A stretch of 64,000 bases of DNA from Tepidibacter hydrothermalis. Its GTDB lineage: Bacteria > Bacillota > Clostridia > Peptostreptococcales > Peptostreptococcaceae. Shown here one piece after another: positions 25,892-35,437 of the stretch. The DNA lies in contig NZ_CP120733.1 of assembly GCF_029542625.1 (NCBI RefSeq), positions 3,162,001 through 3,226,000 of the forward strand. Direction: 5' to 3'. The notes beneath the pieces were generated by a model, which did not search any database, was not told the DNA's origin, and saw only the letters and a program-made list of their open reading frames with translations. A program made the translations under genes and the position numbers. Every line of letters starts with the position of its first letter. Positions within the stretch are counted from its first letter, which is position 1.

Positions 25892-26464
25892 TTAGGCAAA
25901 CTTAATTCCATCAGTACTCATAGACTTAACAATAGCTAAAGATTCTACTTTTATTCCACTCTCTCTTAAAAGCTTTCCTCCATCTTGGAATCCTTTTTCT
26001 ATAACAATTCCAATGCCGGCTAAATTAGCTCCTGATTGATCCACTACATCTTTTAATCCTAATGCAGCCTGTGCGTTAGCTAAAAAATCATCAAGTACTA
26101 ATATGTTATCTGTAGGATTTAGATAATCTTTACAAACTCTGATTGAGTAAGTTTTATCCTTAGTAAATGAATAAACCTTACTTTCATATGCATTATCATT
26201 ATCTACATTTTTACTTTCTACTTTTTTAGCAAACACTACAGGAACATTGAAATATTGAGCTGCTATTGCAGCTATAGCAATCCCTGAAGCTTCTATAGTT
26301 AAGATTTTAGTTATATTTTCATCTTTAAAACGATTTTTAAATTCTTTACCCATTTCATTCAATAGATTTATATCTAATTGATGGTTTAAAAAACTATCAA
26401 CTTTTAGAACATCTTCCCCTCTAACTTTACCTTTTTCCACTATAACTTCTTTTAATAATTTCAT
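25892..26464 (-). CDS. xpt: Xanthine phosphoribosyltransferase
   Basis: 190 residues from the ATG at 26464 after AAGGAGGAT; the longer frame to 26503 would lie in the riboswitch terminator. Key blocks: [20 protein letters not shown] start, [24 protein letters not shown], and the PRPP-binding loop [17 protein letters not shown]. It converts xanthine and PRPP to XMP, salvaging purine. A purine riboswitch and terminator precede it, giving guanine or xanthine-dependent termination. The xanthine permease gene follows downstream but has a separate promoter. Confidence 0.95.
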   Translation of the reverse strand: MKLLKEVIVEKGKVRGEDVLKVDSFLNHQLDINLLNEMGKEFKNRFKDENITKILTIEASGIAIAAIAAQYFNVPVVFAKKVESKNVDNDNAYESKVYSFTKDKTYSIRVCKDYLNPTDNILVLDDFLANAQAALGLKDVVDQSGANLAGIGIVIEKGFQDGGKLLRESGIKVESLAIVKSMSTDGIKFA

Positions 26465-26482
26465 CTTATCCTCCTTATATAT

Positions 26483-26517
26483 GAAAAACCCCCATTTTTT
26501 CAAAAAAATGGGGGTTT
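26483..26517 (-). terminator. Expression-platform terminator of the xpt purine riboswitch
   Basis: On the transcript AAACCCCCATTTTTT pairs with AAAAAATGGGGGTTT, followed by TTC. It sits directly above the xpt ribosome site, 110 bp after the aptamer. Confidence 0.85.
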
Positions 26518-26626
26518 AGTCTATTCCTTCATGTCTCTTAATAGCTACAATTTTTAAGTATATTACTTGTATTACAAAAACACGTATGATTATACTTTTA
26601 ATTGTATGCTGTTAATGCATGCCTAA

Positions 26627-26700
26627 ACACCCATAGTTGAATAATTTACGGCTATTCTGTAGAAACTCAGGGACCATATCTCCCTAATTATATGAGTGGT
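26627..26700 (-). promoter_or_regulatory. Purine riboswitch aptamer (guanine/xanthine type)
   Basis: The minus strand contains P1 CACTCAT/ATGGGTG, the invariant joining segments TATAAT and GTTTCTAC, loop GATATGG, and a P3 hairpin ending GCCGTAAAT. The specificity base in AACTATG is C (position 74 by canonical numbering), which selects guanine, hypoxanthine or xanthine rather than adenine. It controls xpt. Confidence 0.93.
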
Positions 26701-26805
26701 ATATTTAATTTTTATTTCTGGCTTTCGGATAAGGTTTATTCTAACTTAATTTTACATAAAAATCAATAAGATTTTATATATATTTATGTTTAATGACTAA
26801 ATCTA

Positions 26806-27609
26806 CTATTTTTTGATATCTTTCAAGTGATTAAGACTTCCATTATTTTTTACCACAAGTATCTCAGACATAATGCTAAAAGCAATTTCTTTAGGTGTTT
26901 GCCCTCCTAAATCAATCCCAATAGGAGCATATATTTTATCTAATTTTTCTTGAGATACTTTTTCACTTTTAAGATTGTCCATAATATATTTTGTTTTATT
27001 TTTACTTCCAATCATACCTATATATTTGGCATTACTATCTATAACAGATTTTAATGCAACCTCATCATGCTTATGACCTCTAGTTACAATAACAACATAA
27101 GTACTATCATCTATGGGATATTCCTGTAAAATTTCTTGTATGTCTCCGAGTTTCAGCTCATCAGCCTGTGGAAATCTATTTATATTACAAAATTCCTCTC
27201 TATCTTCAACTATGGTAGTATGAAATTCTAGCATCTTGCCTAATTCATATAATTCAAATGCAATATGCCCTCCTCCAACAATAAATAACTTATCGAAGGG
27301 CTTAAAAACTTTAATAAAAACATCTGCTTCACCACCACACTGCATATGAAGACTTCCTTCATCATCCGTTAGTTTAAAATTAAAATTTTTACTTTCTCCA
27401 TTTATAATACATTTTTTAGCTTTCTCCATTACAACTAACTCTAACGTACCCCCACCTATAGTCCCAAAAATAGTTCCGTCTTCCTTAATTCCCATCATAG
27501 AACCTTCTTTTCTCGGTGTAGAACCTTCTACTCTAGTTATAGTAGCTAATGCTACTTTTTTATTTAACTTTATCTCATCTGATATTTGATTTAAGATTTT
27601 ATATTCCAA
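26806..27609 (-). CDS. XdhC-family molybdenum hydroxylase maturation protein (copy 1)
   Basis: About 267 residues. I prefer the TTG at 27609 (AAGGAGT about 9 nt above), which aligns with the start of the paralogue at 50225-51034; a GTG at 27618 is an alternative. N-terminal XdhC_CoxI domain (TRVEGSTPRKEGSMMGI, FGTIGGGTLELVV) and a C-terminal Rossmann domain (LFIVGGGHIAFELYELG, RGHKHDEVAL, GMIGSKNKTKYI). XdhC binds molybdenum cofactor, protects it and delivers it, often after sulfuration, to the hydroxylase. Last gene of yqeC-mocA-yqeB-xdhC. Confidence 0.9.
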   Translation of the reverse strand: MEYKILNQISDEIKLNKKVALATITRVEGSTPRKEGSMMGIKEDGTIFGTIGGGTLELVVMEKAKKCIINGESKNFNFKLTDDEGSLHMQCGGEADVFIKVFKPFDKLFIVGGGHIAFELYELGKMLEFHTTIVEDREEFCNINRFPQADELKLGDIQEILQEYPIDDSTYVVIVTRGHKHDEVALKSVIDSNAKYIGMIGSKNKTKYIMDNLKSEKVSQEKLDKIYAPIGIDLGGQTPKEIAFSIMSEILVVKNNGSLNHLKDIKK

Positions 27610-27683
27610 TTTATTCACACTCCTTGCTTAGGCATTTTAAAAAAAATAACAAGTCAAAGATACAAAACAGACTAGCATACTGA

Positions 27684-28499
27684 CTAATTATTTTTTTGAA
27701 GATGCCTTATATTTTTCATATATAAGATAGCTTCTAAAACTCCTCCTGCAACAGATCTAGCTTTATCTGAAATAGTAAAACAATATTCTTTTATTTCCCT
27801 AGGATCAATATCACCTATTTTAAGACCTTTTTTTACCTTTAAACCATTCATAATTATTCCTCTCAAAATGCCATCTATAGAAGCTTTTACAGGTTCATCA
27901 TCTACATAAGCAATTATTTGGTCTTTTTTGATTATATCTCCGATTTCCGATAAGTTATTTATTATGCCATGGCACGGAGCTCTCAATACTCTTTCTTTGC
28001 CATACCCTAATATTTTACCAGGAACCCCTGTATCAGCTTGTGCATATCCTTTAAATATCAATTTTCCTAAATCATGTCCTCTGCTTGTTTCAACTACAAT
28101 ATCTACATCTTCACCAGCATCAAATCCTGGGCCAACTCCGATTGTAATAGGAGCCATGGTTCTATTCATTCCTAAATTTCTTTTTGCCAAAGTAGCATCT
28201 ACTAAAATATCTATTTTCATTTCATCTATTATTTCACATTTAGGATCTACAACAACAGGTATTTGATTATTACTCCATATTTTGTGTATATCCTTTATAT
28301 TGTATGCTTTCACTGATTTTACTTTTTCAACTATAGTCTCACATTCATATACTGCACTAGCAAACGAGACAGTTCTTCTAACCATAGTAGGTTTTTCTAT
28401 TTCAAGTATTAATACCTTAAATCCACTTCTATGCAACTTATGAGAAATACCAGTTGCAATATCTCCCCCGCCTCTTATTACAACAATATTGTCAAACAT
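27684..28499 (-). CDS. yqeB: YqeB-type selenium-dependent molybdenum hydroxylase maturation protein
   Basis: 271 residues. Opens with a Rossmann-like GGGDIATGISHKLHRSGFKV (residues 10-29), then VDATLAKRN, GVGPGFDAGEDVDIVVET and a C-terminal biotinyl/lipoyl-like part (HGIINNLSEIGDIIKKDQII). This matches the EF2563/YqeB family, found in genomes with selenium-dependent molybdenum hydroxylases; its exact reaction is unknown. It directly follows mocA (stop and start adjacent), supporting a dedicated maturation operon. Naming is by family recognition. Confidence 0.85.
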   Translation of the reverse strand: MFDNIVVIRGGGDIATGISHKLHRSGFKVLILEIEKPTMVRRTVSFASAVYECETIVEKVKSVKAYNIKDIHKIWSNNQIPVVVDPKCEIIDEMKIDILVDATLAKRNLGMNRTMAPITIGVGPGFDAGEDVDIVVETSRGHDLGKLIFKGYAQADTGVPGKILGYGKERVLRAPCHGIINNLSEIGDIIKKDQIIAYVDDEPVKASIDGILRGIIMNGLKVKKGLKIGDIDPREIKEYCFTISDKARSVAGGVLEAILYMKNIRHLQKNN

Positions 28500-29075
28500 C
28501 TAATTTCGTCTCCATTTCATATATTCATCCCATGTATCTATGTCTAGTCTAGCTGTATCATTATCAAAATGAATAAACTTCACCTCATCATATATCTTTG
28601 CAACAATACTTTTGCCACCATCATCTCCTTCAATTTTAAGAAGTTCATCTTTTAATTTTGAAGAAAAAATTATAGGATTTCCTCTTTTACCTTTATACAT
28701 AGGTGCTACTATATCCGTATTTTGTTCTTCAAACACATCTATCAATTCATTTATAATAGAAGGATCTAAAAAAGGCTGATCTCCAACAAAGAACATAAAT
28801 CCATCTGTTTGTATAGACGAAGCATTAATCCCAAATTTTATAGACTCACTTTGTCCAAGTTTAGCTCTATCATTATAAACTGTTTTTATTTTATTTTTTA
28901 TTCCTATTTCTTTTATTTTTTCTTCTCTATATACTAATATTATTTCATCTATATTAGATTCTTTTATAGCTTTAATCACCATTTCAATAATAGAAATACC
29001 ACCAAAATCAAGCGTTAATTTATCTTTATTCATTCTTGTAGAAAATCCAGCCGCCATAATAATACCAGTAATCAA
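28500..29075 (-). CDS. mocA: MocA-like molybdenum cofactor cytidylyltransferase
   Basis: 191 residues. N-terminal nucleotide-binding loop IIMAAGFSTRMNKDKLTL is the MobA/MocA GxSxRMGxxK signature, followed by GINASSIQTDGFMFFVGDQPFL with the metal-binding DQP. Such enzymes attach CMP (MocA) or GMP (MobA) to molybdopterin; the XDH family uses the CMP form, so MocA is favoured. It overlaps the yqeC stop by 4 bp and abuts yqeB. Confidence 0.88.
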   Translation of the reverse strand: MITGIIMAAGFSTRMNKDKLTLDFGGISIIEMVIKAIKESNIDEIILVYREEKIKEIGIKNKIKTVYNDRAKLGQSESIKFGINASSIQTDGFMFFVGDQPFLDPSIINELIDVFEEQNTDIVAPMYKGKRGNPIIFSSKLKDELLKIEGDDGGKSIVAKIYDEVKFIHFDNDTARLDIDTWDEYMKWRRN

Positions 29076-29845
29076 ATTTTATCACTCCACTTAAAAACAA
29101 TATTTTTATTAATAATGCTACATGCAATAATACCCATTACCTCAAATTTACTTTTAATTACTAAATCTCTAATTTGCAAAGCTATTTTTTTTCTTTCTTC
29201 AACTTCTACCTTATTAAGCAAGATATATTTTTTACAGTTTTCAGGAGTAGCTTTAAATAAACCTTTTTTATTTATAATTAATTTAAATATTTTATCTTCG
29301 TCTATTATTTCTTCCATTTTACTATTGGTTATATTACAAAATAATTCTGGTCTATGAACATTTTCCATATTTATTTTCTTTTTAATACAATCTAACCCAA
29401 TTACCCCTACTACTTTATATGTATTAAAAGGTATAACAGGTTCATGATCAGCAGGTGCTTTTATAGCTTTTCTCTTTGAACCATCCGCTTCAACTAAAAT
29501 ATAATCAAATACTTCAAGATTATAAATTTCATCTATTGACTCCTTAGATAGCCCTAACAACTTATTTTCTTTCGAAACTTCTCTTCCTATAACAGTAATA
29601 CTTCCTTCTTTAATTTTATCTTTATTTATATCACTTAAATCAATTGATTTATCTATAATTAATTCATCATACTCTCCTTCATTAGGATAGTATATTGCAG
29701 TTGAAGTTGTAACCAATACTTTTTTATTCCTATCTTTTAATTCTTTTGCTAATTTAAATATACTACTCGTTTTTCCCCCTCCACCTACAAATGATATCAT
29801 TTCTTTTTTCATAAAATCGATATCAAAATATTTATATATATTCAT
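29072..29845 (-). CDS. yqeC: YqeC-type selenium/molybdenum hydroxylase accessory NTPase
   Basis: 257 residues. P-loop FVGGGGKTSSIFKLAKEL at about residues 19-36, then VLVTTSTAIYYP, YILVEADGSKRKAIKAPADHEPVIP and VGVIGLDCIKKK. These blocks are diagnostic of the YqeC family, genetically linked to selenium-dependent molybdenum hydroxylases; ATP-dependent insertion of selenium or cofactor has been suggested but not proven. First gene of the maturation operon; TATAAT at 30014-30019 (minus strand) could be its -10. Confidence 0.87.
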   Translation of the reverse strand: MNIYKYFDIDFMKKEMISFVGGGGKTSSIFKLAKELKDRNKKVLVTTSTAIYYPNEGEYDELIIDKSIDLSDINKDKIKEGSITVIGREVSKENKLLGLSKESIDEIYNLEVFDYILVEADGSKRKAIKAPADHEPVIPFNTYKVVGVIGLDCIKKKINMENVHRPELFCNITNSKMEEIIDEDKIFKLIINKKGLFKATPENCKKYILLNKVEVEERKKIALQIRDLVIKSKFEVMGIIACSIINKNIVFKWSDKI

Positions 29846-30102
29846 ATTCCACCTACTTTCAATGATTATATTGTCTCTTTCACTCTTAATTTTTTAATAT
29901 GCCTCTCCTGTATATATACTCATTTATATAAATACGAATAATACATATTTCTTCATCATTTTGACATTCACTTCAAATCTAGTTTTTCCATCTTTTTAAG
30001 CTTTTTCAATTTTATTATATCATATTTTTTCCGAATATTTTTTTATAAAAATATAAAAACGTATGTTGTTTTTCTCAAGTATTATTATTCTATATACAAA
30101 AT
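29846..30102. other. AT-rich promoter region upstream of yqeC
   Basis: No gene seen. On the minus strand a TATAAT (plus 30014-30019) lies below CCGAATATT (30031-30039), which resembles a PurR half-box. Evidence for regulation is weak. Confidence 0.3.
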
Positions 30103-30253
30103 TATAAAATGAAACTTATCTTCAAGTAAAGTTTATGACTTTATCTTAAGGTTAGTTGCGTGTGCCCTGGTGGTGAACTTACCCAGAAGTTATAAAGTCC
30201 TCATCTCCAACGTGAAGAGGATGAAGTATTAGAACTCTTAGCGTTCAGATAAA
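30103..30253 (-). repeat. Dispersed repeat family 1, diverged copy (c), opposite orientation
   Basis: Its reverse complement opens with TTTATCTGAACGCTAAGAGT, follows the same nested stem plan as copies (b), (e) and (f), and ends with AAGTTTCATTTTATA. The middle contains GGGCACACGCAACTAA, shared with copy (d). Its head faces the start of the uncharacterised plus-strand gene at 30365, so it keeps the orientation relative to a gene seen in the other full copies. Confidence 0.65.
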
Positions 30254-30364
30254 CTATAGTATTTTTGTTACTTAAGGTCCATTGCACACCATAAACCATT
30301 AATATATAATATTATTTTACTTCCAAATTTTGTCGTATCACACGGAATCAAGGAGATGACTCAC

Positions 30365-32374
30365 ATGAAAATAACAATTGACTTAACAAATCGCCAATCA
30401 GTTATAAAAGCTATTAATCAATGGATTAAAATTATAAAAAGCGATTATTATTTAAATAATCCTCAAGAGATCGTAATAGAAGATACAAATCAAGGAATAT
30501 TAACATCAGATATATTAAAATACAAATCATTATATTCTCAGATTTCAGAGATATTTTCAGATATTCGAAGTGATTTAATATTTATACTAAAGCTTATCGA
30601 ACTTGATATGGAAGAAGAAGCAAGCGATATAGCATTTGAACTCAGTAAGCTTCTAAGACAATTAAATGATAAAAATTATATGTTTATTGGCTTAGATATC
30701 ATTTATGCAGTATCTAGTGCATCCCCCTTCTATTCATATTGTCTAGGTAAAGCTATTAACCCAAGTTTATCACAAGAATCAGAAGAAAATTTAACTTCTA
30801 TTTTGACCAGATTTATAAAATCTAATAAATGGACAGATAATACACTTGACGTTTTTGTATATTGTGACAATGAAAATATAAAAGAACGATTAGCTGAACT
30901 TGACTTAAAATATTTTTTAAATCTACCTGGCAAAATAAAAGTTTTTAAAAAAATAATATCAAGAAAGCACAAACAGGGTTTATCCGCTGATAAAGTAGAA
31001 CAATACTTTATAGCGGCAAAGATAAATTACTCTATCGAAGATATAAATGATGTTTTAAAAGATATAAACATAAAAAAAATAAAAGAAAATCAAGTCCATA
31101 CTAAGGGAAATGTAATCGAAAAAGAATCTAGTAGAGAACTAATTAAATTTAAATATATACTTACTTTACCTAAAACTACAGAAATTACTATTAAAATAGA
31201 TCATCCTGAAAATAAAGATTTACAGAAAATATCAAAGTTTAAAACCGAGTGTATAGACGGTCAAATTAATCAGTTCAAATTATGTCCGCATGGACCTGGA
31301 GTGTATACAGTAACAATATTAGTAAAAGGGCGCCCTTTAATTAAAGAAAAGTTTTTAATAGAAGATAAAGTTGAATCTAAAATAAAAGATATTAACATTC
31401 TTAACTTCACAGATTCCTCATTAAGAGCTACATCTAAACCATTTAAATCAATGGATGAACCCTTCGGAATAAGATTTTCTGTAGATTCTGGAAAAATAAA
31501 AGGTCTTTTATATCATCCTCCATTTATAAAGGAGACTATAAATAGTGCAGTTCAAACCGATATATCAGAGCGTAGATATCTAAATATAGGAACATACAAT
31601 ATGATTTTAGATCCACATGAATTTTTCGATTTTAAACCAGGTTATTTTGAATTTCTTCTTTTAAGTGAAGATGAATCAGAACTATTACATAGACAAGTAT
31701 TTTTTAAAAATCCATATAACGAATCTTTCACTTCTAAACAAGAAGAATTTGAATTTTTAAATAACCTCATTATGAATTTATTTCTTAAAGAAGATCCTAA
31801 GAGATTTAATAAAAATGTATTAAGGCAAACCATAGGAGAGTTCGAAGAATTATTTAAAATTAACTTTTTTAAGTTTTTAACTAAAGAAGAAATAGTAAGT
31901 TCTGTTATAGAAGTTGCAAATAATTATTTCAACTCTTTAAATGGATATATTTCAGATTATGTAGACCCTATGTGGAAAGATAAAATTAAATCAAAACAAA
32001 AAATATCTAAAACAGAAGTTTTAAACTATGGGATATATGAAAAAAACAAAGATTTTAATGAAAATATAAATATATCTTTAAAATCTCAGAAGAAATATTT
32101 GAAAGCAAAAATTGGTACATACTTTGGTATTTCATACAATTTAAATCCACTTTGGTTTAAAAATGATATAAATGTAAAATGTAATGTTTCTTTAGTAAAA
32201 TCAAATAAAAAAATTATAGATGAAACTTGGAATGATATATCCTACTGTAAAAAAACAAATCAGTTTGTATATATAATAGAAGATCAAAAAGAACTTCAAA
32301 GTGGTCTATGGCAATTCAAACTGTACTGTAAAGACGAATGCATATTAAAACAAATCATACAAATAGATATTTAA
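30365..32374 (+). CDS. Uncharacterised large protein A (paralogous N-terminus with protein B)
   Basis: 669 residues; the ATG at 30365 is 9 nt after AAGGAG, while the ATG at 30356 abuts that site. No signal peptide or membrane helix, so probably cytoplasmic. Residues 1-200 resemble the start of the next protein; compare WTDNTLDVFVYCDN with FTDDLLKAFCYCDN and FIGLDIIYAVSSASPFYSY with VFGADSVYILGLKYPEYIY. Residues about 260-340 look like a beta-sandwich (ILTLPKTTEITIKIDHPE...GPGVYTVTILVKG). The rest is mixed alpha/beta, with a beta-rich C-terminus. I do not recognise the family. It is the first gene of a two-gene operon. Confidence 0.75.
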   Translation: MKITIDLTNRQSVIKAINQWIKIIKSDYYLNNPQEIVIEDTNQGILTSDILKYKSLYSQISEIFSDIRSDLIFILKLIELDMEEEASDIAFELSKLLRQLNDKNYMFIGLDIIYAVSSASPFYSYCLGKAINPSLSQESEENLTSILTRFIKSNKWTDNTLDVFVYCDNENIKERLAELDLKYFLNLPGKIKVFKKIISRKHKQGLSADKVEQYFIAAKINYSIEDINDVLKDINIKKIKENQVHTKGNVIEKESSRELIKFKYILTLPKTTEITIKIDHPENKDLQKISKFKTECIDGQINQFKLCPHGPGVYTVTILVKGRPLIKEKFLIEDKVESKIKDINILNFTDSSLRATSKPFKSMDEPFGIRFSVDSGKIKGLLYHPPFIKETINSAVQTDISERRYLNIGTYNMILDPHEFFDFKPGYFEFLLLSEDESELLHRQVFFKNPYNESFTSKQEEFEFLNNLIMNLFLKEDPKRFNKNVLRQTIGEFEELFKINFFKFLTKEEIVSSVIEVANNYFNSLNGYISDYVDPMWKDKIKSKQKISKTEVLNYGIYEKNKDFNENINISLKSQKKYLKAKIGTYFGISYNLNPLWFKNDINVKCNVSLVKSNKKIIDETWNDISYCKKTNQFVYIIEDQKELQSGLWQFKLYCKDECILKQIIQIDI

Positions 32375-32385
32375 AGGAGGGTATT

Positions 32386-35358
32386 ATGGATCAATTCGAT
32401 AAAAATCAAAGAATAAGATTTCAATTAAATAATGAAGTTTCTCTTAAAGATGCTCTAAAGCAATACCAAGCTCTACTTCAACAAGACTTAGTATATAATA
32501 ACGGGTGCTTTGATATTGACTTTGTACAAGTTAAAGATGGAGAAGACTATCCACTATCACTATCAGATGGTGATATTAACTTAATAAAAGAACTTATGGG
32601 TAAATCAGAAGCTTACTACAAAGGTGAAATAGATTTTCATTCAACTAGCGCTGAGGCTATATTCATTTCTCATTGTTTAAAGAATCCTAATCTTAAACAA
32701 GATGTTGTAGATACTATAAAAGAAATAGTAAATTACTCAAGAAGACACAACGATACTTGGAAAATGTGGTCAGATGATTGTGCTGTATTCGGTGCGGATT
32801 CTGTCTATATACTAGGTTTAAAATATCCAGAGTATATATATTTAATGGGTTCATATATAATACCCTACTGGGATTCAGAACATGCTTCGTATGTATTATC
32901 TTATTTAGAAGACTTTTATCTAAAGAATGGTTTCACAGATGATTTATTAAAGGCATTTTGCTATTGTGATAATTCTGAAGCAAGAATGTATATGCTTTCA
33001 ATAGGATGGCATAGCTGCCAACAAGATCCTTTCGATCTTGAAGAATACTTTAGAAAAAATCCAGATAAGTACGAAAAGTTTAAAATTCTAATGAAAGAAC
33101 GATTTAAAGAACAAAGATATATTCAGTACTCAGAACATGAGTATACACCTAGACCTATAGATGAATTCTATACATCAATTCTTCGTTCTAGCAGTGAAAA
33201 TGAAGAAGATTATTGGGATGAAATAAACTTAGAAAAAGTATTTATAGATGATACCTATGATAACGAAGCCTATAAGCTTCATAAGGAAATAGAAGAATAT
33301 ATAGGAATGCCTCTAGTAGATGAATATAAGAATCCTTATGATGATGAAGATGATGAGGATGACGAACAATCTATTTGGGAAGACTTCTTCTTAAATGGGT
33401 TTGATAATGGTGAAGAAATGCTAAATTATATACTATATGGAGAAGATGATTCTATATTAGATGAAATAAGACCTGTAGATATAATAAAGCTTTCAAAAGA
33501 AAAGAATTTACTTATGTATAAAAAGATTAAATGGTTTATAAGTGAACTAGATACATTTGAAGATAGATTCTACGATATATTTGAAGGCTTTATAGAGGAA
33601 TACTATGATATAGATCAAGCCTTTGAAAATAATAATATGATAGTTACTATAAATGGGAATGACACAACAGGTAGACAAGCTGTTATTTGTGCTTTAGATA
33701 TTTTTTATAGACTTATGGGCAAAAAGACCTTCCCACACGATTTGTTTGCTTTAATAGTTAACTCAAAGATTATGAGTGTATCTGATTTTATAGAAAGATA
33801 CGATGGTAATAATCCTTTAGTTAGATTAATAAAGGACCTTAATAATTGCGAACCTATATTTGGTCTTCAATTAGAAAGATTAACTACCCTAGTATATAAA
33901 GATAGAGATTATGCTTTATCTTTACTTAAAAAACACCCTATAACTTCTGAGATACTTGTTTTATATACAAATATACTATATAACGATTATAAAAACAGAT
34001 TAATGGATGATTTATCTAAATTTTTAATAGATATTGTAGAGAATAATTTAATATCTCATGTTTTAGAAAAAATAAAACTCAATGGTAAATTTAAAGAAGA
34101 TGAAATAGAGAATATAAAAAAATATATACAAGGCAAACCAATGCCTCCAAGAGAATTAATGATGAAAATGATGATGGGAAAAGAAGCTTTAACAGATGAA
34201 GAAAAAGCTTTATTAAATCCTAAGTTTGAACCTGTTGAACTTGATGAAGCTCTTAATATTTTAAAATCTAAACTTGATCAAGAAGAAGATGAAGACGATC
34301 CTCAAGTTCAATATGACTTATTCCGTGATTATGATGAAGGTGTAAACTCAATATTAATAGCTTTATATCTAGGAGGAATTAAATTCAACCTTCCATCTTC
34401 TAGCAAGTTCAATAGATTATATAAACTTTTACTTGAACTAGCACCTATTAAGGTTATAAATCAAACTTCTTATTTTTATTATATTTATTATAACCAAAGA
34501 TCACTAGATCCTACTGTATGGTATGATTTTGATATGGATATCAAGAAAGTGAGTAAAGATAGAAGTATAATTTTAGCATGGGAAATCTTAACTTGTGATT
34601 CAGATTTTTACGATGAGTTAGTTCAAGAATATATAGATGATGAACAACCTACTGGATTTAACATATTAAATGTTCACACTAGAAAAGACATAGACAGTGC
34701 TTTAAGTCTTATCCCAATCTATAAGCAAATTAGATTCTATGAAGAGGTTTCAGAAAGAGATAGCGATGTATCTAAGCACGCTCACGCTAGATTATTCTAT
34801 ATGAGTATAAATGAATTTGTAAGAGAATCTCACATAAATCTCCGTGATTTAGATGAAAGTGAAATCAAAAATATATCAGATGATTTAATTAAATATATAG
34901 AGGGCGAAATAGATATAAACGAAATAGAATACACTATCGATATATTAAAAGATTTAGGCGGTATATCAGCATTTGTTGATAGATTGTGGCGTTTAGATGA
35001 AAAAAGACAGAATAGAGCTTTAAAGTTTTTGTTTAAGTTTAATCAAGATGGTGTTTTATTCGCTTATAACCATCATAATGTAGAAGTTTTAGATTATCTT
35101 GATATTCTACTAAATAATAATGTAGATCATAAGTATATAGCGTATTTCCTAGTTAAATATGATGACCATGATGCATTTAATGAATATCTAAAATCATATA
35201 ATCCATCAAAATATGTAAAAAATATGGATATAGATTATAGATTGACAGCCTTAGAAATGGCATCTAGTTCTTCATCATCTAAAGAATTCATTAAAGACTT
35301 CATAGATGATTCTTCTAACAGAGTTAGTTCTTATGCTAAAGAACTGCTTAATGATTAA
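32386..35358 (+). CDS. Uncharacterised very large acidic protein B
   Basis: 990 residues from the ATG at 32386, with AAAGGAGGG 5 nt upstream, 11 bp after protein A. No signal peptide or transmembrane helix. The N-terminal ~200 residues are related to protein A. An acidic linker (DDEDDEDDEQ) is near residue 330. The remainder is predominantly helical with Asp/Glu-rich stretches, consistent with a scaffold or repeat-type protein; the C-terminus (ASSSSSSKEFIKDFIDD...SSYAKELLND) is HEAT-like in flavour. No catalytic motif is seen. Function unknown. The conserved pairing suggests the two form a complex. Confidence 0.75.
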   Translation: MDQFDKNQRIRFQLNNEVSLKDALKQYQALLQQDLVYNNGCFDIDFVQVKDGEDYPLSLSDGDINLIKELMGKSEAYYKGEIDFHSTSAEAIFISHCLKNPNLKQDVVDTIKEIVNYSRRHNDTWKMWSDDCAVFGADSVYILGLKYPEYIYLMGSYIIPYWDSEHASYVLSYLEDFYLKNGFTDDLLKAFCYCDNSEARMYMLSIGWHSCQQDPFDLEEYFRKNPDKYEKFKILMKERFKEQRYIQYSEHEYTPRPIDEFYTSILRSSSENEEDYWDEINLEKVFIDDTYDNEAYKLHKEIEEYIGMPLVDEYKNPYDDEDDEDDEQSIWEDFFLNGFDNGEEMLNYILYGEDDSILDEIRPVDIIKLSKEKNLLMYKKIKWFISELDTFEDRFYDIFEGFIEEYYDIDQAFENNNMIVTINGNDTTGRQAVICALDIFYRLMGKKTFPHDLFALIVNSKIMSVSDFIERYDGNNPLVRLIKDLNNCEPIFGLQLERLTTLVYKDRDYALSLLKKHPITSEILVLYTNILYNDYKNRLMDDLSKFLIDIVENNLISHVLEKIKLNGKFKEDEIENIKKYIQGKPMPPRELMMKMMMGKEALTDEEKALLNPKFEPVELDEALNILKSKLDQEEDEDDPQVQYDLFRDYDEGVNSILIALYLGGIKFNLPSSSKFNRLYKLLLELAPIKVINQTSYFYYIYYNQRSLDPTVWYDFDMDIKKVSKDRSIILAWEILTCDSDFYDELVQEYIDDEQPTGFNILNVHTRKDIDSALSLIPIYKQIRFYEEVSERDSDVSKHAHARLFYMSINEFVRESHINLRDLDESEIKNISDDLIKYIEGEIDINEIEYTIDILKDLGGISAFVDRLWRLDEKRQNRALKFLFKFNQDGVLFAYNHHNVEVLDYLDILLNNNVDHKYIAYFLVKYDDHDAFNEYLKSYNPSKYVKNMDIDYRLTALEMASSSSSSKEFIKDFIDDSSNRVSSYAKELLND

Positions 35359-35380
35359 TTAAATAAATATTTAAAATAAT

Positions 35381-35430
35381 AAATGTCTATGAAAATACTT
35401 GTAAGTTTTAAGTATTTCCATAGACATTTT
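35381..35430. terminator. Bidirectional terminator between protein B and the ABC genes
   Basis: Arms AAATGTCTATG-AAAATACTT and AAGTATTTCCATAGACATTT pair almost perfectly around GTAAGTTTT, in a convergent gap. Confidence 0.85.
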
Positions 35431-35437
35431 TATAAAT

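Noticed and set aside
26718-26735. CTTTCGGATAAGG as a fragment of repeat family 1
   Set aside because: Only the head-like 12-13 bases match, with no stem or tail; could be chance.
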